Origin: Roseobacter sp. GAI101
GTDB taxonomy: Bacteria; Pseudomonadota; Alphaproteobacteria; Rhodobacterales; Rhodobacteraceae
DNA length: 64,000 bases
NCBI RefSeq assembly: GCF_000156335.1
Contig: NZ_DS999213.1
Coordinates: 3,729,059 to 3,793,058 of the forward strand
Direction: 5' to 3'
Below, in pieces: positions 18,627 through 27,494 of the stretch. Numbering within the stretch: position 1 is the first letter of the stretch; each line of letters starts with the position of its first letter. A program made the translations under genes and the position numbers. The notes under the pieces were generated by a model. That model did no database searches, was not told the origin of the DNA, and saw only the letters and a program-made list of their open reading frames with translations.

Positions 18627-19145
18627 ATGGCACTGAATGGGGAAAAGAACGGGGCACAACCGTTGGCACGCAAAGACAAAAGGATGAAATGGGCGTTGGG
18701 TCTGTCGCTGGGGCTGAACCTGCTTGTGGTCGGTCTGGTCGCAGGGGCAGCCTATCGGTTTGACGGGCCGCATGGCGGGCCGGGGGCCAGCCGGCATGAC
18801 TTTGGCGCGCCCTATATCATAGCCTTGCCCGACGACCGACGCCGCGCGATTTTCAAGAACCTGCGCGCCGACAGGCAGGACAAATCCACTAGCCGCGCCG
18901 CACGCCGTGCGCTGTATGCCGAAGCCGTGGCTGCGATCCGGGCTGAACCCTTTGATCCTGCCCGCGTCACGGCCGTGCTGGACACACAGCGCGAGGCGAC
19001 CTTGGGGGTGCAGCAAGCCGCCCAATCCGCATGGTTGGCCGAGATTGCATCAATGGACGCCGCCGCCCGCGACGCCTATGCCGACCGCTTGCAAGAGGTG
19101 CTTGCGCGCGGGCCGAAGCGGGACCGCGAAAAGGACAAACGCTAG
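18627..19145 (+). CDS. CnrX/ZraP-like periplasmic metal-sensor protein
   Basis: A 172-residue protein with a short cytoplasmic N-terminus, one transmembrane helix (about residues 21-40) and a helical periplasmic domain rich in Arg, Ala and Glu. The shape matches the heavy-metal-resistance/CnrX-ZraP family: PDDRRRAIFKNLRADR, then a long helix with PARVTAVLDTQREATLGVQQ and a final helical stretch. Histidines just after the membrane (GPHGG, SRHDF) could bind metal. GAGGAAGG precedes ATG 18627. By analogy with CnrX it would sense periplasmic metal and release the sigma factor through the small membrane protein before it. Confidence 0.65.
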   Translation: MALNGEKNGAQPLARKDKRMKWALGLSLGLNLLVVGLVAGAAYRFDGPHGGPGASRHDFGAPYIIALPDDRRRAIFKNLRADRQDKSTSRAARRALYAEAVAAIRAEPFDPARVTAVLDTQREATLGVQQAAQSAWLAEIASMDAAARDAYADRLQEVLARGPKRDREKDKR

Positions 19146-19216
19146 GGCGCGGGGCCATTGTGCAGCGTTTTCAACATTTGGGCAAAATCAACGGGGCGTA
19201 AGGGGCGCGTTGACGA

Positions 19217-21433
19217 TCATCCTTCGACAGCCAGAATTGCCGCTGCAAGATCGTTGGCCGTGAAGGGTTTTTGCAAAAGCGTCACCCCCTCATCCAGCCG
19301 TCCATTGTGGATGATCGAATTTTCCGTAAAGCCCGACATAAAGATCACCGCGGCTTTGGGATAAAATTCGGCAAGCCGTCTGGCCACCTGATTGCCGTCC
19401 ATGCCACCGGGCAGGACCTCATCGCTGAGGATCAGATCGACATGGGGCAGGGTTTGCGCAATCTCGACCGCCGATGGTCCGTCCGCTGCGCTGTGCACAC
19501 GGCATCCCATCCGGTCAAGCATCGCCCCGTAAGTCTTGCGCAGATCGGTGTTATCCTCGACGATCAACACGGTCATGCCCTCGAATTTCGCCCGCAGGGG
19601 GGTGGGCCTGTCGGGCCGTTTGTCTTCGTCTTGCGTCTTTGAACGGGGCAGATACAATTTGACCGACGTGCCTTTGCCGATTTCAGAATAGATCTTCAGA
19701 TGGCCGCCTGATTGCTTGGCAAAACCGAATGCCATGGGCAGCCCCAGACCGGTTCCCTTGCCGACGCCTTTGGTGGTGAAAAACGGTTCAAGGGCCCTCT
19801 GGATCGTCTCGTCTCCCATGCCTTGTCCGGAATCCGTGACGGTGATGCAGACGTATTGCCCTTCTTTGACCTCGGCGTTGTGATTGGCATAATCCCGGTC
19901 AAGGCGCGTGTTACTGACCTCGATGCTCAGGGCACCCCCATCGGGCATCGCGTCACGCCCGTTCACCACCAGATTGAGCAGTGTCGTCTTGAGCTTTTCA
20001 GGGTCGGCAAATGCCTTCCACAGCCCGCCGCCCGCGACGATCTCCAGGTCGATCGCGTCCCCGACCGATGTGCGCAGCAGGGCGCTGGACTGCTTGATGA
20101 CCATCGCGGCATCAAAGGATTCGGGCGACAGGGGCTGCTTGCGCGCAAAGGACAGCAGTTGGTGGGTCAGGTTCGCGCCGCTGGTGACCGCAGAGAGCGC
20201 GACCTCCAGATAGGACCTTTCGCTGGGGCTTTCGAGGGTCAGAAGCGTAAGTTCGATGTTGCCCGAGATGACAGCCAGCAAGTTGTTGAAATCATGGGCG
20301 ACACCGCCGGTAAGCTTGCCAATCGCATCAAGCTTTTGCGCTTGCAAAAGTTGTTCTTCGGCGATGTGTTGATCGGTCACGTCCAGTGATACGATTTCGA
20401 CCACCGGTTGGTCGGTGGCCGGGTTGGGCGTTGGATGCAGGATCTGCCGGACAAAGCGGACTTCGTTGTTGCCCAAACTGTATTTCACCACGGTTTCGAC
20501 GGTCCGGCCATTGCGAAACATCTGTTCGTGGTGGTGTAGTTTCTCGGGGTCCTCGTCGCGCAATATGTTTCCGACAAAGTCACGCCTGACGTCCATCGCA
20601 AGCACCTGTTCGATGGTCATGTTGCAGCTTTCGGCAAAGAATTCGTCGCATTCCAGAAAGCGATCTTGCGCGACATCAAAGGACGCATACCCCAGACGGG
20701 TAAGTTTCGCGGCACGGGCCAGTCTTTTCTCGGAGGTTTCGCCGGCCATTTGCGCGGCCAGAACCTGATCGCGCATGGCATGGATCGCGTCGACCAGGAC
20801 GGTCAGTTCGTCCGGTTGTCGCACCTGATGCCGGTCGGTCAGGTCGAGTTTCAGGTTCTGCCAGTCCTTGGGCAAATCCTTGAGGGTGTCGGAAATCTGC
20901 AGAATGGGCCGCAGCAGGCTGCGGTTCAGAAGGCGCAGAATGACCAAAGCTGTCAGGAACACAAAGCCAAGCGCGATCAAGACAGTCGCACTAAGCCGAA
21001 ACAGGATGGTCTGCCATATCTCGGATTTGGAGGCTTTGAGACGCATCGTGCCGATCTGGCGCGCGCCTGACTGGCCCTGGCCAAACAGAGGCACCTCTAG
21101 GGAATAGGCTGCGCCGCTTTGGCCAAAGCGGCCGGCCGTCAGGTTGATTCCTTGGCCATCTGTGACCTGCGCCGCACTGATCACGCCAAGTTCGACATAG
21201 CTGTCGATCATTTCCTGCACGGTGCCAAGATCGTACTGCCAGAGATGCGTTTGGATCGGCACAGCATTTATCGCGGCCAAGCGATCCACCCGGTTTTCAA
21301 GGTCGGTCTGCGCCGCATCGTGATAGAAAAATGCGGGGATGATGCAGGCGACGACGATAAGTCCCGTCATCGGCAGCAGGATCGCACGCCAGATCTTTCC
21401 GCGCATGCCAGCCGGAAAGAACCGCAGCCTCAT
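19217..21433 (-). CDS. Hybrid sensor histidine kinase
   Basis: A 738-residue membrane kinase. Two transmembrane segments (about residues 15-35 and 145-170) flank a periplasmic sensor domain. A HAMP-like linker and a PAS-like domain (about 230-350) follow, then HisKA with the phosphorylatable His in GGVAHDFNNLLAVI near 385. HATPase follows with NLVVNGRDAMP, DSGQGM and KGTGLGLPMAF. A C-terminal receiver has the phospho-acceptor Asp in LILSDEVLPGG and Lys in LLQKPFT. The upstream gene encodes a periplasmic solute-binding protein and overlaps by ATGA, so the pair probably senses a small periplasmic ligand. No separate DNA-binding regulator is adjacent. Confidence 0.9.
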   Translation of the reverse strand: MRLRFFPAGMRGKIWRAILLPMTGLIVVACIIPAFFYHDAAQTDLENRVDRLAAINAVPIQTHLWQYDLGTVQEMIDSYVELGVISAAQVTDGQGINLTAGRFGQSGAAYSLEVPLFGQGQSGARQIGTMRLKASKSEIWQTILFRLSATVLIALGFVFLTALVILRLLNRSLLRPILQISDTLKDLPKDWQNLKLDLTDRHQVRQPDELTVLVDAIHAMRDQVLAAQMAGETSEKRLARAAKLTRLGYASFDVAQDRFLECDEFFAESCNMTIEQVLAMDVRRDFVGNILRDEDPEKLHHHEQMFRNGRTVETVVKYSLGNNEVRFVRQILHPTPNPATDQPVVEIVSLDVTDQHIAEEQLLQAQKLDAIGKLTGGVAHDFNNLLAVISGNIELTLLTLESPSERSYLEVALSAVTSGANLTHQLLSFARKQPLSPESFDAAMVIKQSSALLRTSVGDAIDLEIVAGGGLWKAFADPEKLKTTLLNLVVNGRDAMPDGGALSIEVSNTRLDRDYANHNAEVKEGQYVCITVTDSGQGMGDETIQRALEPFFTTKGVGKGTGLGLPMAFGFAKQSGGHLKIYSEIGKGTSVKLYLPRSKTQDEDKRPDRPTPLRAKFEGMTVLIVEDNTDLRKTYGAMLDRMGCRVHSAADGPSAVEIAQTLPHVDLILSDEVLPGGMDGNQVARRLAEFYPKAAVIFMSGFTENSIIHNGRLDEGVTLLQKPFTANDLAAAILAVEG

Positions 21434-22305
21434 TCCTTCGGGCCTCCAAACTCGGAGGTGGCGACGATGTTCTGAAAGGTTCCATCCTCTTTCATGGATC
21501 TGATTGCGGCGGCCATAACAGGCGCAAGGTCTGCATGTTCGGGGTGCAGATACATGAACAGATCGTTGTTCACACGATAATCAGAGAAACGAATGTCATT
21601 GATGCCCCTTTGCCGGGCCAGTTCCCGCGCTTGTGAAAAGCGCATGTAGGCGACGTCGATCCGCCCCTGGAACAGCATCTCAAGCAACAGGTCGGCGGAT
21701 GTTGCGGCGAAGATATCTGGATGGTCTGCCAACAACGTTTCAACAAATCTCCACCCCTTGATGTAACCGACACGATAGGAATTGAAATCTGCCACCGTGG
21801 TGATCTTGACGGCGTCGTTCAGGTAAACGCCGCCACCTTTTCCGGAAAAGACCACTTCCGGCACGCGAACCAGCGGCTGCAGGGCAGGCGCTTTAAGGAC
21901 CGGCGCGGCGACGTAGCCATCAAATTCGCCCGCGAGCGCCCCGTACAACCCCCGCGGTGCCGTGGTGATTTCATAATCGAAGGCAATGTCTGCCCGCGCA
22001 AAGGCTTCGGTCACGATACGGTCGATATATCCATCTTTGGCCGGCGTGGTGTTCGGAGGATAAAGCGAGGTGGCGAGATGTAATCTGGTCTCCTGCGCGT
22101 GCGCGGCAGGCAGGGCAAAAGCGATGACAAACAAGATTGCGATGATCAGAGCGGGGCCCATCACGCCGCGAAAGAAAGCGCGTTCCTGCTGTGGCCCTTG
22201 CAGGGCATCGTGATCGGATGGAGCGTGAGAAATGATAGGGGCCGAAATCGTCTGACCTCCCAGTTTAGCGATGTGCTTTTTGAAGGCGGCGACGCTAGCG
22301 ATCAT
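21430..22305 (-). CDS. Periplasmic solute-binding protein paired with the hybrid kinase
   Basis: A protein of up to 291 residues of the type-3 solute-binding family (TransH/ArtJ-like). A hydrophobic segment at about residues 49-70 (ALIIAILFVIAFALPAAHA) looks like a signal peptide. The mature part has LATSLYPPN and domain-2 features (VGYIKGWRFVETLL, LLLEMLFQGRIDVAYM). No ABC permease or ATPase genes lie nearby, so it is more likely an extracytoplasmic sensor for the neighbouring kinase. The start is uncertain: ATG 22305 adds about 48 extra residues, whereas ATG 22161 would put the signal peptide at the N-terminus. Neither has a strong ribosome site. Confidence 0.75.
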   Translation of the reverse strand: MIASVAAFKKHIAKLGGQTISAPIISHAPSDHDALQGPQQERAFFRGVMGPALIIAILFVIAFALPAAHAQETRLHLATSLYPPNTTPAKDGYIDRIVTEAFARADIAFDYEITTAPRGLYGALAGEFDGYVAAPVLKAPALQPLVRVPEVVFSGKGGGVYLNDAVKITTVADFNSYRVGYIKGWRFVETLLADHPDIFAATSADLLLEMLFQGRIDVAYMRFSQARELARQRGINDIRFSDYRVNNDLFMYLHPEHADLAPVMAAAIRSMKEDGTFQNIVATSEFGGPKE

Positions 22306-22459
22306 TTTATTTCAACTTAAGGTATAGTTAAAATCAGAAAAAATCAACACTTACGCACGCGGGGCAGGGGACGCACCGGCAGCGATCACGAATAGCATTC
22401 CGCTTGCCAAACCGTGACCGGGCACGCTACGCAAGGCGACCCTCATGAAAGGCTTTGCA

Positions 22460-22957
22460 ATGAACCTCGAATTTCCTGACAACGACGAAGTTTTGGCTAC
22501 TGTGCGTGCCTCTGCGGGGCGGCGGTACACCGGGCTGCTATCGCTGGGATTTCTGGGGGTCTTCCTTGTCTACATGGCTTTCACCAGCTCTCCGGGGTTG
22601 GGCTGGCAGGTGGTTCTGATTATTCTGGGCGTCGGTGCCATCTGGATGGCAGAGAGGATGCGCCGCGCCACCAGCAGTGCGATCGAACTGACCTCGACCG
22701 TGCTGCGCGACAGTGACGGTACGGTCATTGCCCGGGTCGAAGACATCGAACATATGGATCGTGGCGTATTCGCCTTCAAACCTTCGAACGGGTTCTTGCT
22801 GCGGACCAAGGCAGGTACCGGCCGGGACCGCGTGTGGCGTCCCGGTCTGTGGTGGCGCATGGGGCGGCGGATCGGCATTGGCGGCATGACGCCTGGCCGT
22901 CAGACGAAATACATGTCCGAGGCGATCGCGACGATCATGGCAACCCGCGACCTTTGA
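22460..22957 (+). CDS. Conserved hypothetical membrane protein
   Basis: About 165 residues with two hydrophobic segments (about residues 28-45 and 50-68) followed by a soluble C-terminal part rich in Arg and Gly (RVEDIEHMDRGVFAFKPSNGF, GRDRVWRPGLWWRMGRRIG). The layout, two helices and then a beta-rich PH-like tail, is common among alphaproteobacterial proteins of unknown function. ATG 22460 (MNLEFPD) is preferred over 22445. An intrinsic terminator follows. No function can be assigned. Confidence 0.65.
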   Translation: MNLEFPDNDEVLATVRASAGRRYTGLLSLGFLGVFLVYMAFTSSPGLGWQVVLIILGVGAIWMAERMRRATSSAIELTSTVLRDSDGTVIARVEDIEHMDRGVFAFKPSNGFLLRTKAGTGRDRVWRPGLWWRMGRRIGIGGMTPGRQTKYMSEAIATIMATRDL

Positions 22958-22971
22958 AGGCCCAATGCAAA

Positions 22972-23009
22972 ACCGCCCCCGCAATATGTGCAGGGGCGGT
23001 TGTTTTTTT
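22972..23009. terminator. Bidirectional intrinsic terminator
   Basis: ACCGCCCCCGC and GCAGGGGCGGT pair imperfectly across a 7-nt loop (22972-23000) and are followed by seven T (23003-23009) on the plus strand. On the minus strand the stem is followed by four T. It lies between the convergent ends of the membrane protein and the TadF-like gene. Confidence 0.75.
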
Positions 23010-23029
23010 GGATCAGGCCAGAGGCGGGG

Positions 23030-23590
23030 TCATACGCTGCCTTCATACAGCACACGCGGCGCATAGCGTGGTCGGGTGAAGACGAAGTTATCAATGTCCT
23101 GACGCAGCAGCCCGACTTTGAACGGCGGGTCGAATTTTGTAAAAGTCTCGGTGATGACGATATATTCACCATCGGCCAAGATCGGCACGCGCGACGTCCA
23201 GGTCGCGACGTCTGCATCGGACACGGGCGTCACCGATCCGCGGACACGGGACCAGTGAACGTAGAACCGTTTCTCGGTCGCGTTGTATTTCAGGGATGTG
23301 ACCCGAATTGCGGGGTCGCCCGTTGAATGGGTCATGTAGCCCAGCATATCCTGCAAGCCGTCCATATACAGACCATCCAGCGGCAGGGTTTCGCGCGAAA
23401 TCATATCACTGAGCGTATAGGCCGTTTTCTGGTTCACACTGTATTCCTGATAGGTGTGAAAGAACGAAAACATCGCCATGAAAATCCAGAACATCGCGGG
23501 GGCCATGATCAATGCCTCGAGCGACGCGCTGCCATCTTCCTTGCGGCGGAAATCGCTAAGCTTGAGGCGTGCTGATAGTGACTGCCACAT
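23030..23590 (-). CDS. TadF-like pseudopilin of a Tad/Flp-type system
   Basis: A 186-residue protein with a short basic leader, an acidic-glycine junction (KEDGSASLEALIM), one hydrophobic segment and a periplasmic domain. This leader, with an E/D-G-S patch followed by a helix, is the TadE/TadF pseudopilin pattern. It is the last gene of a three-gene minus-strand cluster and starts one base inside the stop of the TadE-like gene. Tad pseudopilins contribute to Flp pilus assembly or surface adhesion. No tadA, tadB or flp gene is in the window, so a full pilus system must lie elsewhere if it exists. Confidence 0.72.
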   Translation of the reverse strand: MWQSLSARLKLSDFRRKEDGSASLEALIMAPAMFWIFMAMFSFFHTYQEYSVNQKTAYTLSDMISRETLPLDGLYMDGLQDMLGYMTHSTGDPAIRVTSLKYNATEKRFYVHWSRVRGSVTPVSDADVATWTSRVPILADGEYIVITETFTKFDPPFKVGLLRQDIDNFVFTRPRYAPRVLYEGSV

Positions 23591-24129
23591 TAGCTTGGCT
23601 CCTGTACGAAGGCCGAGATGGCGTAGACGCTTCCCTGACCGTTCCCGTCTTTGATGAAGTTGAACCCCAGTGGAAGGAACGTGGTGATCGAATCAAATTT
23701 CAGGCAAGCCCGGAGCAGCATCAGATCGTGTTGTTTGCCCAAGGCGAACCCACGTTCCGGTTCGATCGGCAGGGATTTGTCCACGCAATCGATTGTCGGA
23801 TTCATCTGGGAGAACTGGCGCGGATTCACGTTTACCATCTCAAGGCGCAGCGTCGCAGCGCAGTCACCGGGATTGCCCGCGCGGTCGCAGACCATGTTCT
23901 TGATCTGGTCATGGGTCATCGGCGTGCTGGTGTTCAACCTGATAAAGCGGACGGCCTGTTCAAGGCCACGGTCAAGGTGCACCTGGCGCAGCGACGCCAT
24001 GCTCATGTCGACCGACATCATGAAGACCGTAAAGATAATCGGCAAGATGATGACGAACTCAATCAGGAAAACCGACCCGTCTTCTGCTTTGCGAAAGCGC
24101 CGCAGCGCTTCCAAGCAACGGGTGATCAT
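23590..24129 (-). CDS. TadE-like pseudopilin
   Basis: A 179-residue protein with a leader ending in KAEDGSVFLIEFVIILPIIF, a classic TadE-like signature: a positively charged leader, then G-S and Glu at +5, then a hydrophobic helix. The remainder is periplasmic. It overlaps both neighbours by a few bases (ATGA with the TadG-like gene, TAATG with the TadF-like gene), so the three are co-translated. Expected to be processed by a prepilin peptidase not in this window. Confidence 0.75.
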   Translation of the reverse strand: MITRCLEALRRFRKAEDGSVFLIEFVIILPIIFTVFMMSVDMSMASLRQVHLDRGLEQAVRFIRLNTSTPMTHDQIKNMVCDRAGNPGDCAATLRLEMVNVNPRQFSQMNPTIDCVDKSLPIEPERGFALGKQHDLMLLRACLKFDSITTFLPLGFNFIKDGNGQGSVYAISAFVQEPS

Positions 24130-25556
24130 TGTGTCAGTCTCAATTGGTTGATTTGACTTGCGATTGCGCTGAACGCGTCAGTCAGTTCCACTCCTTCAAC
24201 CCGAAAGAAATGGCTGGGCGAGGAGGCGCATTTCTTCATGACGTCGGCCCCTGTATCATTGACTTCGAAGCCGATGGTCCAGATCACAATGCCTTCGTCC
24301 TTTGCAGCACTGCAGATGTTGTCCATCAACGTGTTGCCTTTTTCCGCTGTGTAGCGGGTATAGTAATATCTGTGCCAATCTTTTTCTTTTATGTATTGGC
24401 TCAGGTAATAGTTGAAGTTCCATTTGGACCAGTGAACGACCTCGCTGCTGCTGTTATAATACGCAGTCGAGATGCGCTGCGAATTGCTGTTCTGGCCATC
24501 GGTCATCAGTACAATGGTCTTGAGCGTCTCTCGATCACTGTAGTCGGCAGGACGGTCGGCGAATGTTGATTCAACAACAGAATCCGAAACAAGGGACGCC
24601 GTTGTCTCACGAAAGCTCGGGTCGAGCAGCGCTGTGCCCCACTTCATGCCCATGTAGATGGCCGTACCGGCACGGGGCTGGAATAAATCTATCTGTGCCT
24701 TTAATGACGGGCCGTCTTGGCTGATCGGGCGCACACGCTCGTACACTGCACGAGGGCAGACGGTGTCATGAAGGGTGTTCTGCTGATATCCGGATTCTAT
24801 TGAATAGGTGTTCCACTGGAAATGCTGCGTCTGGTCCCAGGGAAAGCCGGGCGTCATCTGGGTTTGAACGAAATGGCCATCGGGCACATCAATGCAATAT
24901 GAAAAGTCGTGGCGCGTATCGACCCAAAGTGCGTTGAAGATATCAGGCCCGACATTGACCTGTTCGGAATAGGGGATCAAAGAAAGCGAGACGTTGTTCT
25001 TTGTCTCGGGGCGCAAAACCGTGTCGATAAAGGTTTTTGCCGCATCCTTCATGGTCGTCAGTTTCGAGTTATTCTTCATCGAGCCGGAGACATCGAGCAC
25101 GAGCGAGATTTCGACTTTCTCAACACGTTCTTCAGCCTTGCTGAGAGCAGGCACGTCCAGCGTCGGAAAACCGAATCTTCCCAGAAACTGGGTTTTCATT
25201 TCGTTATTGGCTTTGACCGTCACCGTACGAAAGTTCAGGCCGTTCTCTATCGTCACCGAACTCAGGTAATCGGACATGCCCGATTTGGCGAAATATTCGT
25301 CCACGACATCAGCCGGTGCCAAAGTTTGATCCAGGTCTGCCGCCGCAAGTACCGCACGGTCTGCCGCCGCCTGCAGCTTTGTGCGCTCCATTTCGTGGCG
25401 CATGAAATCAAGCTGTATGCCGCCCACCATGACCATCATAATGATGATGAAGATGGTAAGAATCGTGATGGAGCCATCTTCGTGACGGGCAAAGCGCCCA
25501 AGCCTAACCCCAAGCGTGGATCGGACCCAGGCTTCTGTTGGTTTGAATAAAGACAT
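24126..25556 (-). CDS. TadG-like membrane protein with a von Willebrand A domain
   Basis: A 476-residue protein. The N-terminus has a TadG-type leader (RHEDGSITILTIFIIIMMVMVGG) and a hydrophobic helix. A VWA domain follows with the MIDAS metal site DVSGSM near residue 155 and later TDGQN. Such TadG-like proteins bind Mg2+ and act in Tad pilus or adhesin function. Several unusual tyrosine-rich stretches (YYTRYTAEKG, NYYLSQYIKEK) sit in the VWA region. GAGGA precedes ATG 25556. It is the first gene of the cluster. Confidence 0.82.
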   Translation of the reverse strand: MSLFKPTEAWVRSTLGVRLGRFARHEDGSITILTIFIIIMMVMVGGIQLDFMRHEMERTKLQAAADRAVLAAADLDQTLAPADVVDEYFAKSGMSDYLSSVTIENGLNFRTVTVKANNEMKTQFLGRFGFPTLDVPALSKAEERVEKVEISLVLDVSGSMKNNSKLTTMKDAAKTFIDTVLRPETKNNVSLSLIPYSEQVNVGPDIFNALWVDTRHDFSYCIDVPDGHFVQTQMTPGFPWDQTQHFQWNTYSIESGYQQNTLHDTVCPRAVYERVRPISQDGPSLKAQIDLFQPRAGTAIYMGMKWGTALLDPSFRETTASLVSDSVVESTFADRPADYSDRETLKTIVLMTDGQNSNSQRISTAYYNSSSEVVHWSKWNFNYYLSQYIKEKDWHRYYYTRYTAEKGNTLMDNICSAAKDEGIVIWTIGFEVNDTGADVMKKCASSPSHFFRVEGVELTDAFSAIASQINQLRLTQ

Positions 25557-25928
25557 CCCATGTTCCTCTTTACGCGGACTCCGTGGCCTTCTGACCCATC
25601 AGAGAGTGCGGTTCAGACACCGTATGCCTTTCGAAAATGGCCGAAATAGGGCGAAAACCTTGAAATAAGGTCATACTTGGCCCGCTTCGTCCGTCATCCC
25701 AACCGGTCCAGGGGCGCGCTTGAGGGCTGGGGGACGACGGCGTCGGCGCAAGAGTTTGAGCGCAGCGGGGTGATTCCCTTTGGCTCAAAGTTTTCTTTTC
25801 GCCTAAATAATGGGCAAAAACTACAGTCGGAGGGGATTTACGGGTTCTAAAGCTGCGGGGGGCATGTTCAAGATAAGGCGCGGTGAATCGCATTCAATTC
25901 AGGTCACTTCGCCAAACAGGAGCACCAA
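25557..25928. other. Intergenic region between tadG and gdh
   Basis: About 370 bp without a supported gene. One minus-strand frame of about 107 codons exists here, but its sequence is compositionally odd (many Ser, Pro and Arg) and has no recognisable domain, so I do not call it. A long imperfect inverted repeat (CCGTCATCCC near 25693 with GGGGACGACGG near 25731) could form a hairpin. The region must also contain the gdh promoter, but I cannot define it. Confidence 0.4.
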
Positions 25929-27359
25929 ATGACCGACAGTACCGAACCAAGCTTTCGCGAAAGCGTAGACATGATGTTCAACAGGGCCGTCGGCCTGATG
26001 GATCTGTCTTCCGGGCTTGAAGAGAAAATTCGTGTTTGCAACGCCACCTATACGGTGCGCTTCGGCGTGCGCCTGCGGGGGGGAATTCACACCTTCACCG
26101 GCTATCGGTCCGTGCATTCGGAACATATGGAACCCGTGAAGGGCGGCATCCGGTACAGTCTTGGCGTCAACCAGGACGAGGTCGAAGCGCTGGCGGCGTT
26201 GATGACCTATAAATGCGCGCTGGTCGAAGCGCCCTTTGGCGGATCAAAGGGCGGGTTGTGCATTGATCCCCGTGCCTATGATGAACACGAGCTTGAGCTG
26301 ATCACCCGCCGCTTTGCCTATGAGCTGATCAAACGCGACATGATCAACCCCGCGCAAAACGTGCCCGCCCCCGACATGGGCACAGGCGAACGCGAGATGG
26401 CCTGGATCGCTGATCAGTACAAGCGCATGAACACCACGGATATCAACGGCGTGGCCTGCGTGACGGGCAAGCCGATCAATGCCGGCGGCATCCATGGCCG
26501 GACCGAAGCAACGGGTCGCGGGGTGCAATTCGCGCTGCATGCGTTTTTCAAGGACGCCAAGGGGCTGGCGAAAGCGGGTCTTGAGGGCAAGCTGAAAGGC
26601 AAGCGGGTCATCGTCCAGGGGCTGGGCAACGTCGGCTATCACGCCGCCAAGTTCCTGAGCGAGGAAGACGGCTGCCTGATCACAGCGATCATTGAACGCG
26701 ACGGGGCCTTGTATGACGAAACGGGATTGGACGTCGAAGCGGTGCATCACTGGATTGCCAAGCATGACACGATCAAGGGCTATCACGATTCCACGCTGAT
26801 CGAAGACGGGGCGTCGGTTCTGGAAAAGGACTGCGACATCCTGATCCCCGCCGCATTGGAAGGGGTGATCAACCTGGGCAACGCCGACCGGATCAAGGCA
26901 CCGCTGATCGTCGAGGCGGCGAATGGTCCTGTGACCTCGGGGGCCGATGAAATCCTGCGCGACAAGGGGGTGGTCATTATTCCCGACATGTATGCCAACG
27001 CAGGCGGTGTGACGGTGTCATATTTCGAGTGGGTCAAGAACCTGAGCCATATCCGGTTCGGCCGGATGCAGCGCCGCAACGAGGAAAGCCGTCACCAGCT
27101 TTTGGTGGACGAGCTTGAACGGTTGAGCGCGGACAGCGGCGTGGGTTGGCAGTTGAGCCCGAACTTCAAGGACAAGTACCTGCGCGGGGCGGATGAACTG
27201 GAGCTGGTGCGATCAGGTCTTTATGACACGATGGTCGATGCCTACCGGTCCATGGCCGATATCTGGCACAACCGCGATGACGTGACGGATCTGCGCACCG
27301 CCGCCTATCTGGTGAGCATTACCAAGGTTGCGGCAAGTTACCGCGCCAAGGGTCTGTAG
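25929..27359 (+). CDS. gdhA: Glu/Leu/Phe/Val-type dehydrogenase, probable glutamate dehydrogenase
   Basis: A 476-residue amino-acid dehydrogenase of the glutamate dehydrogenase family. The N-terminal dimerisation and catalytic domain contains VKGGIRYSLGVNQDEVEALAALMTYKCAL and GGSKGG with the catalytic Lys, then PAPDMGTGEREM and the GGIHGRTEATGRGV stretch. The C-terminal domain has the VQGLGNVGYHAAKFL dinucleotide-binding motif. It would interconvert glutamate and 2-oxoglutarate with NAD(H) or NADP(H), and the exact cofactor is not clear. A strong hairpin follows at 27380-27403. It lies beside soxBDAG and may help recover amino nitrogen, but that link is inferred. Confidence 0.9.
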   Translation: MTDSTEPSFRESVDMMFNRAVGLMDLSSGLEEKIRVCNATYTVRFGVRLRGGIHTFTGYRSVHSEHMEPVKGGIRYSLGVNQDEVEALAALMTYKCALVEAPFGGSKGGLCIDPRAYDEHELELITRRFAYELIKRDMINPAQNVPAPDMGTGEREMAWIADQYKRMNTTDINGVACVTGKPINAGGIHGRTEATGRGVQFALHAFFKDAKGLAKAGLEGKLKGKRVIVQGLGNVGYHAAKFLSEEDGCLITAIIERDGALYDETGLDVEAVHHWIAKHDTIKGYHDSTLIEDGASVLEKDCDILIPAALEGVINLGNADRIKAPLIVEAANGPVTSGADEILRDKGVVIIPDMYANAGGVTVSYFEWVKNLSHIRFGRMQRRNEESRHQLLVDELERLSADSGVGWQLSPNFKDKYLRGADELELVRSGLYDTMVDAYRSMADIWHNRDDVTDLRTAAYLVSITKVAASYRAKGL

Positions 27360-27379
27360 GCCGGAATTGATGAAAGACT

Positions 27380-27403
27380 GTCGCGGACAGACCTGTCCGC
27401 GAC
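27380..27403 (+). terminator. Strong hairpin after glutamate dehydrogenase
   Basis: GTCGCGGACA-gacc-TGTCCGCGAC forms a perfect 10-bp stem 20 bp after the gdh stop. No T-run follows, so it may be a Rho-assisted terminator or an RNA stabiliser rather than a classical intrinsic terminator. Confidence 0.5.
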
Positions 27404-27494
27404 GCAAACTGCCGCCGATCCCTTTTCCAGCCATTGCACCTTGTCTCCGGAGTTGATTGAGTGACAACCAAGGCGGATGGGCTGGGAGAACGGA

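Noticed and set aside
25570..25893. Minus-strand frame of about 107 codons upstream of gdh.
   Set aside because: Low-complexity Ser/Pro/Arg sequence without motif or ribosome site that I would trust.
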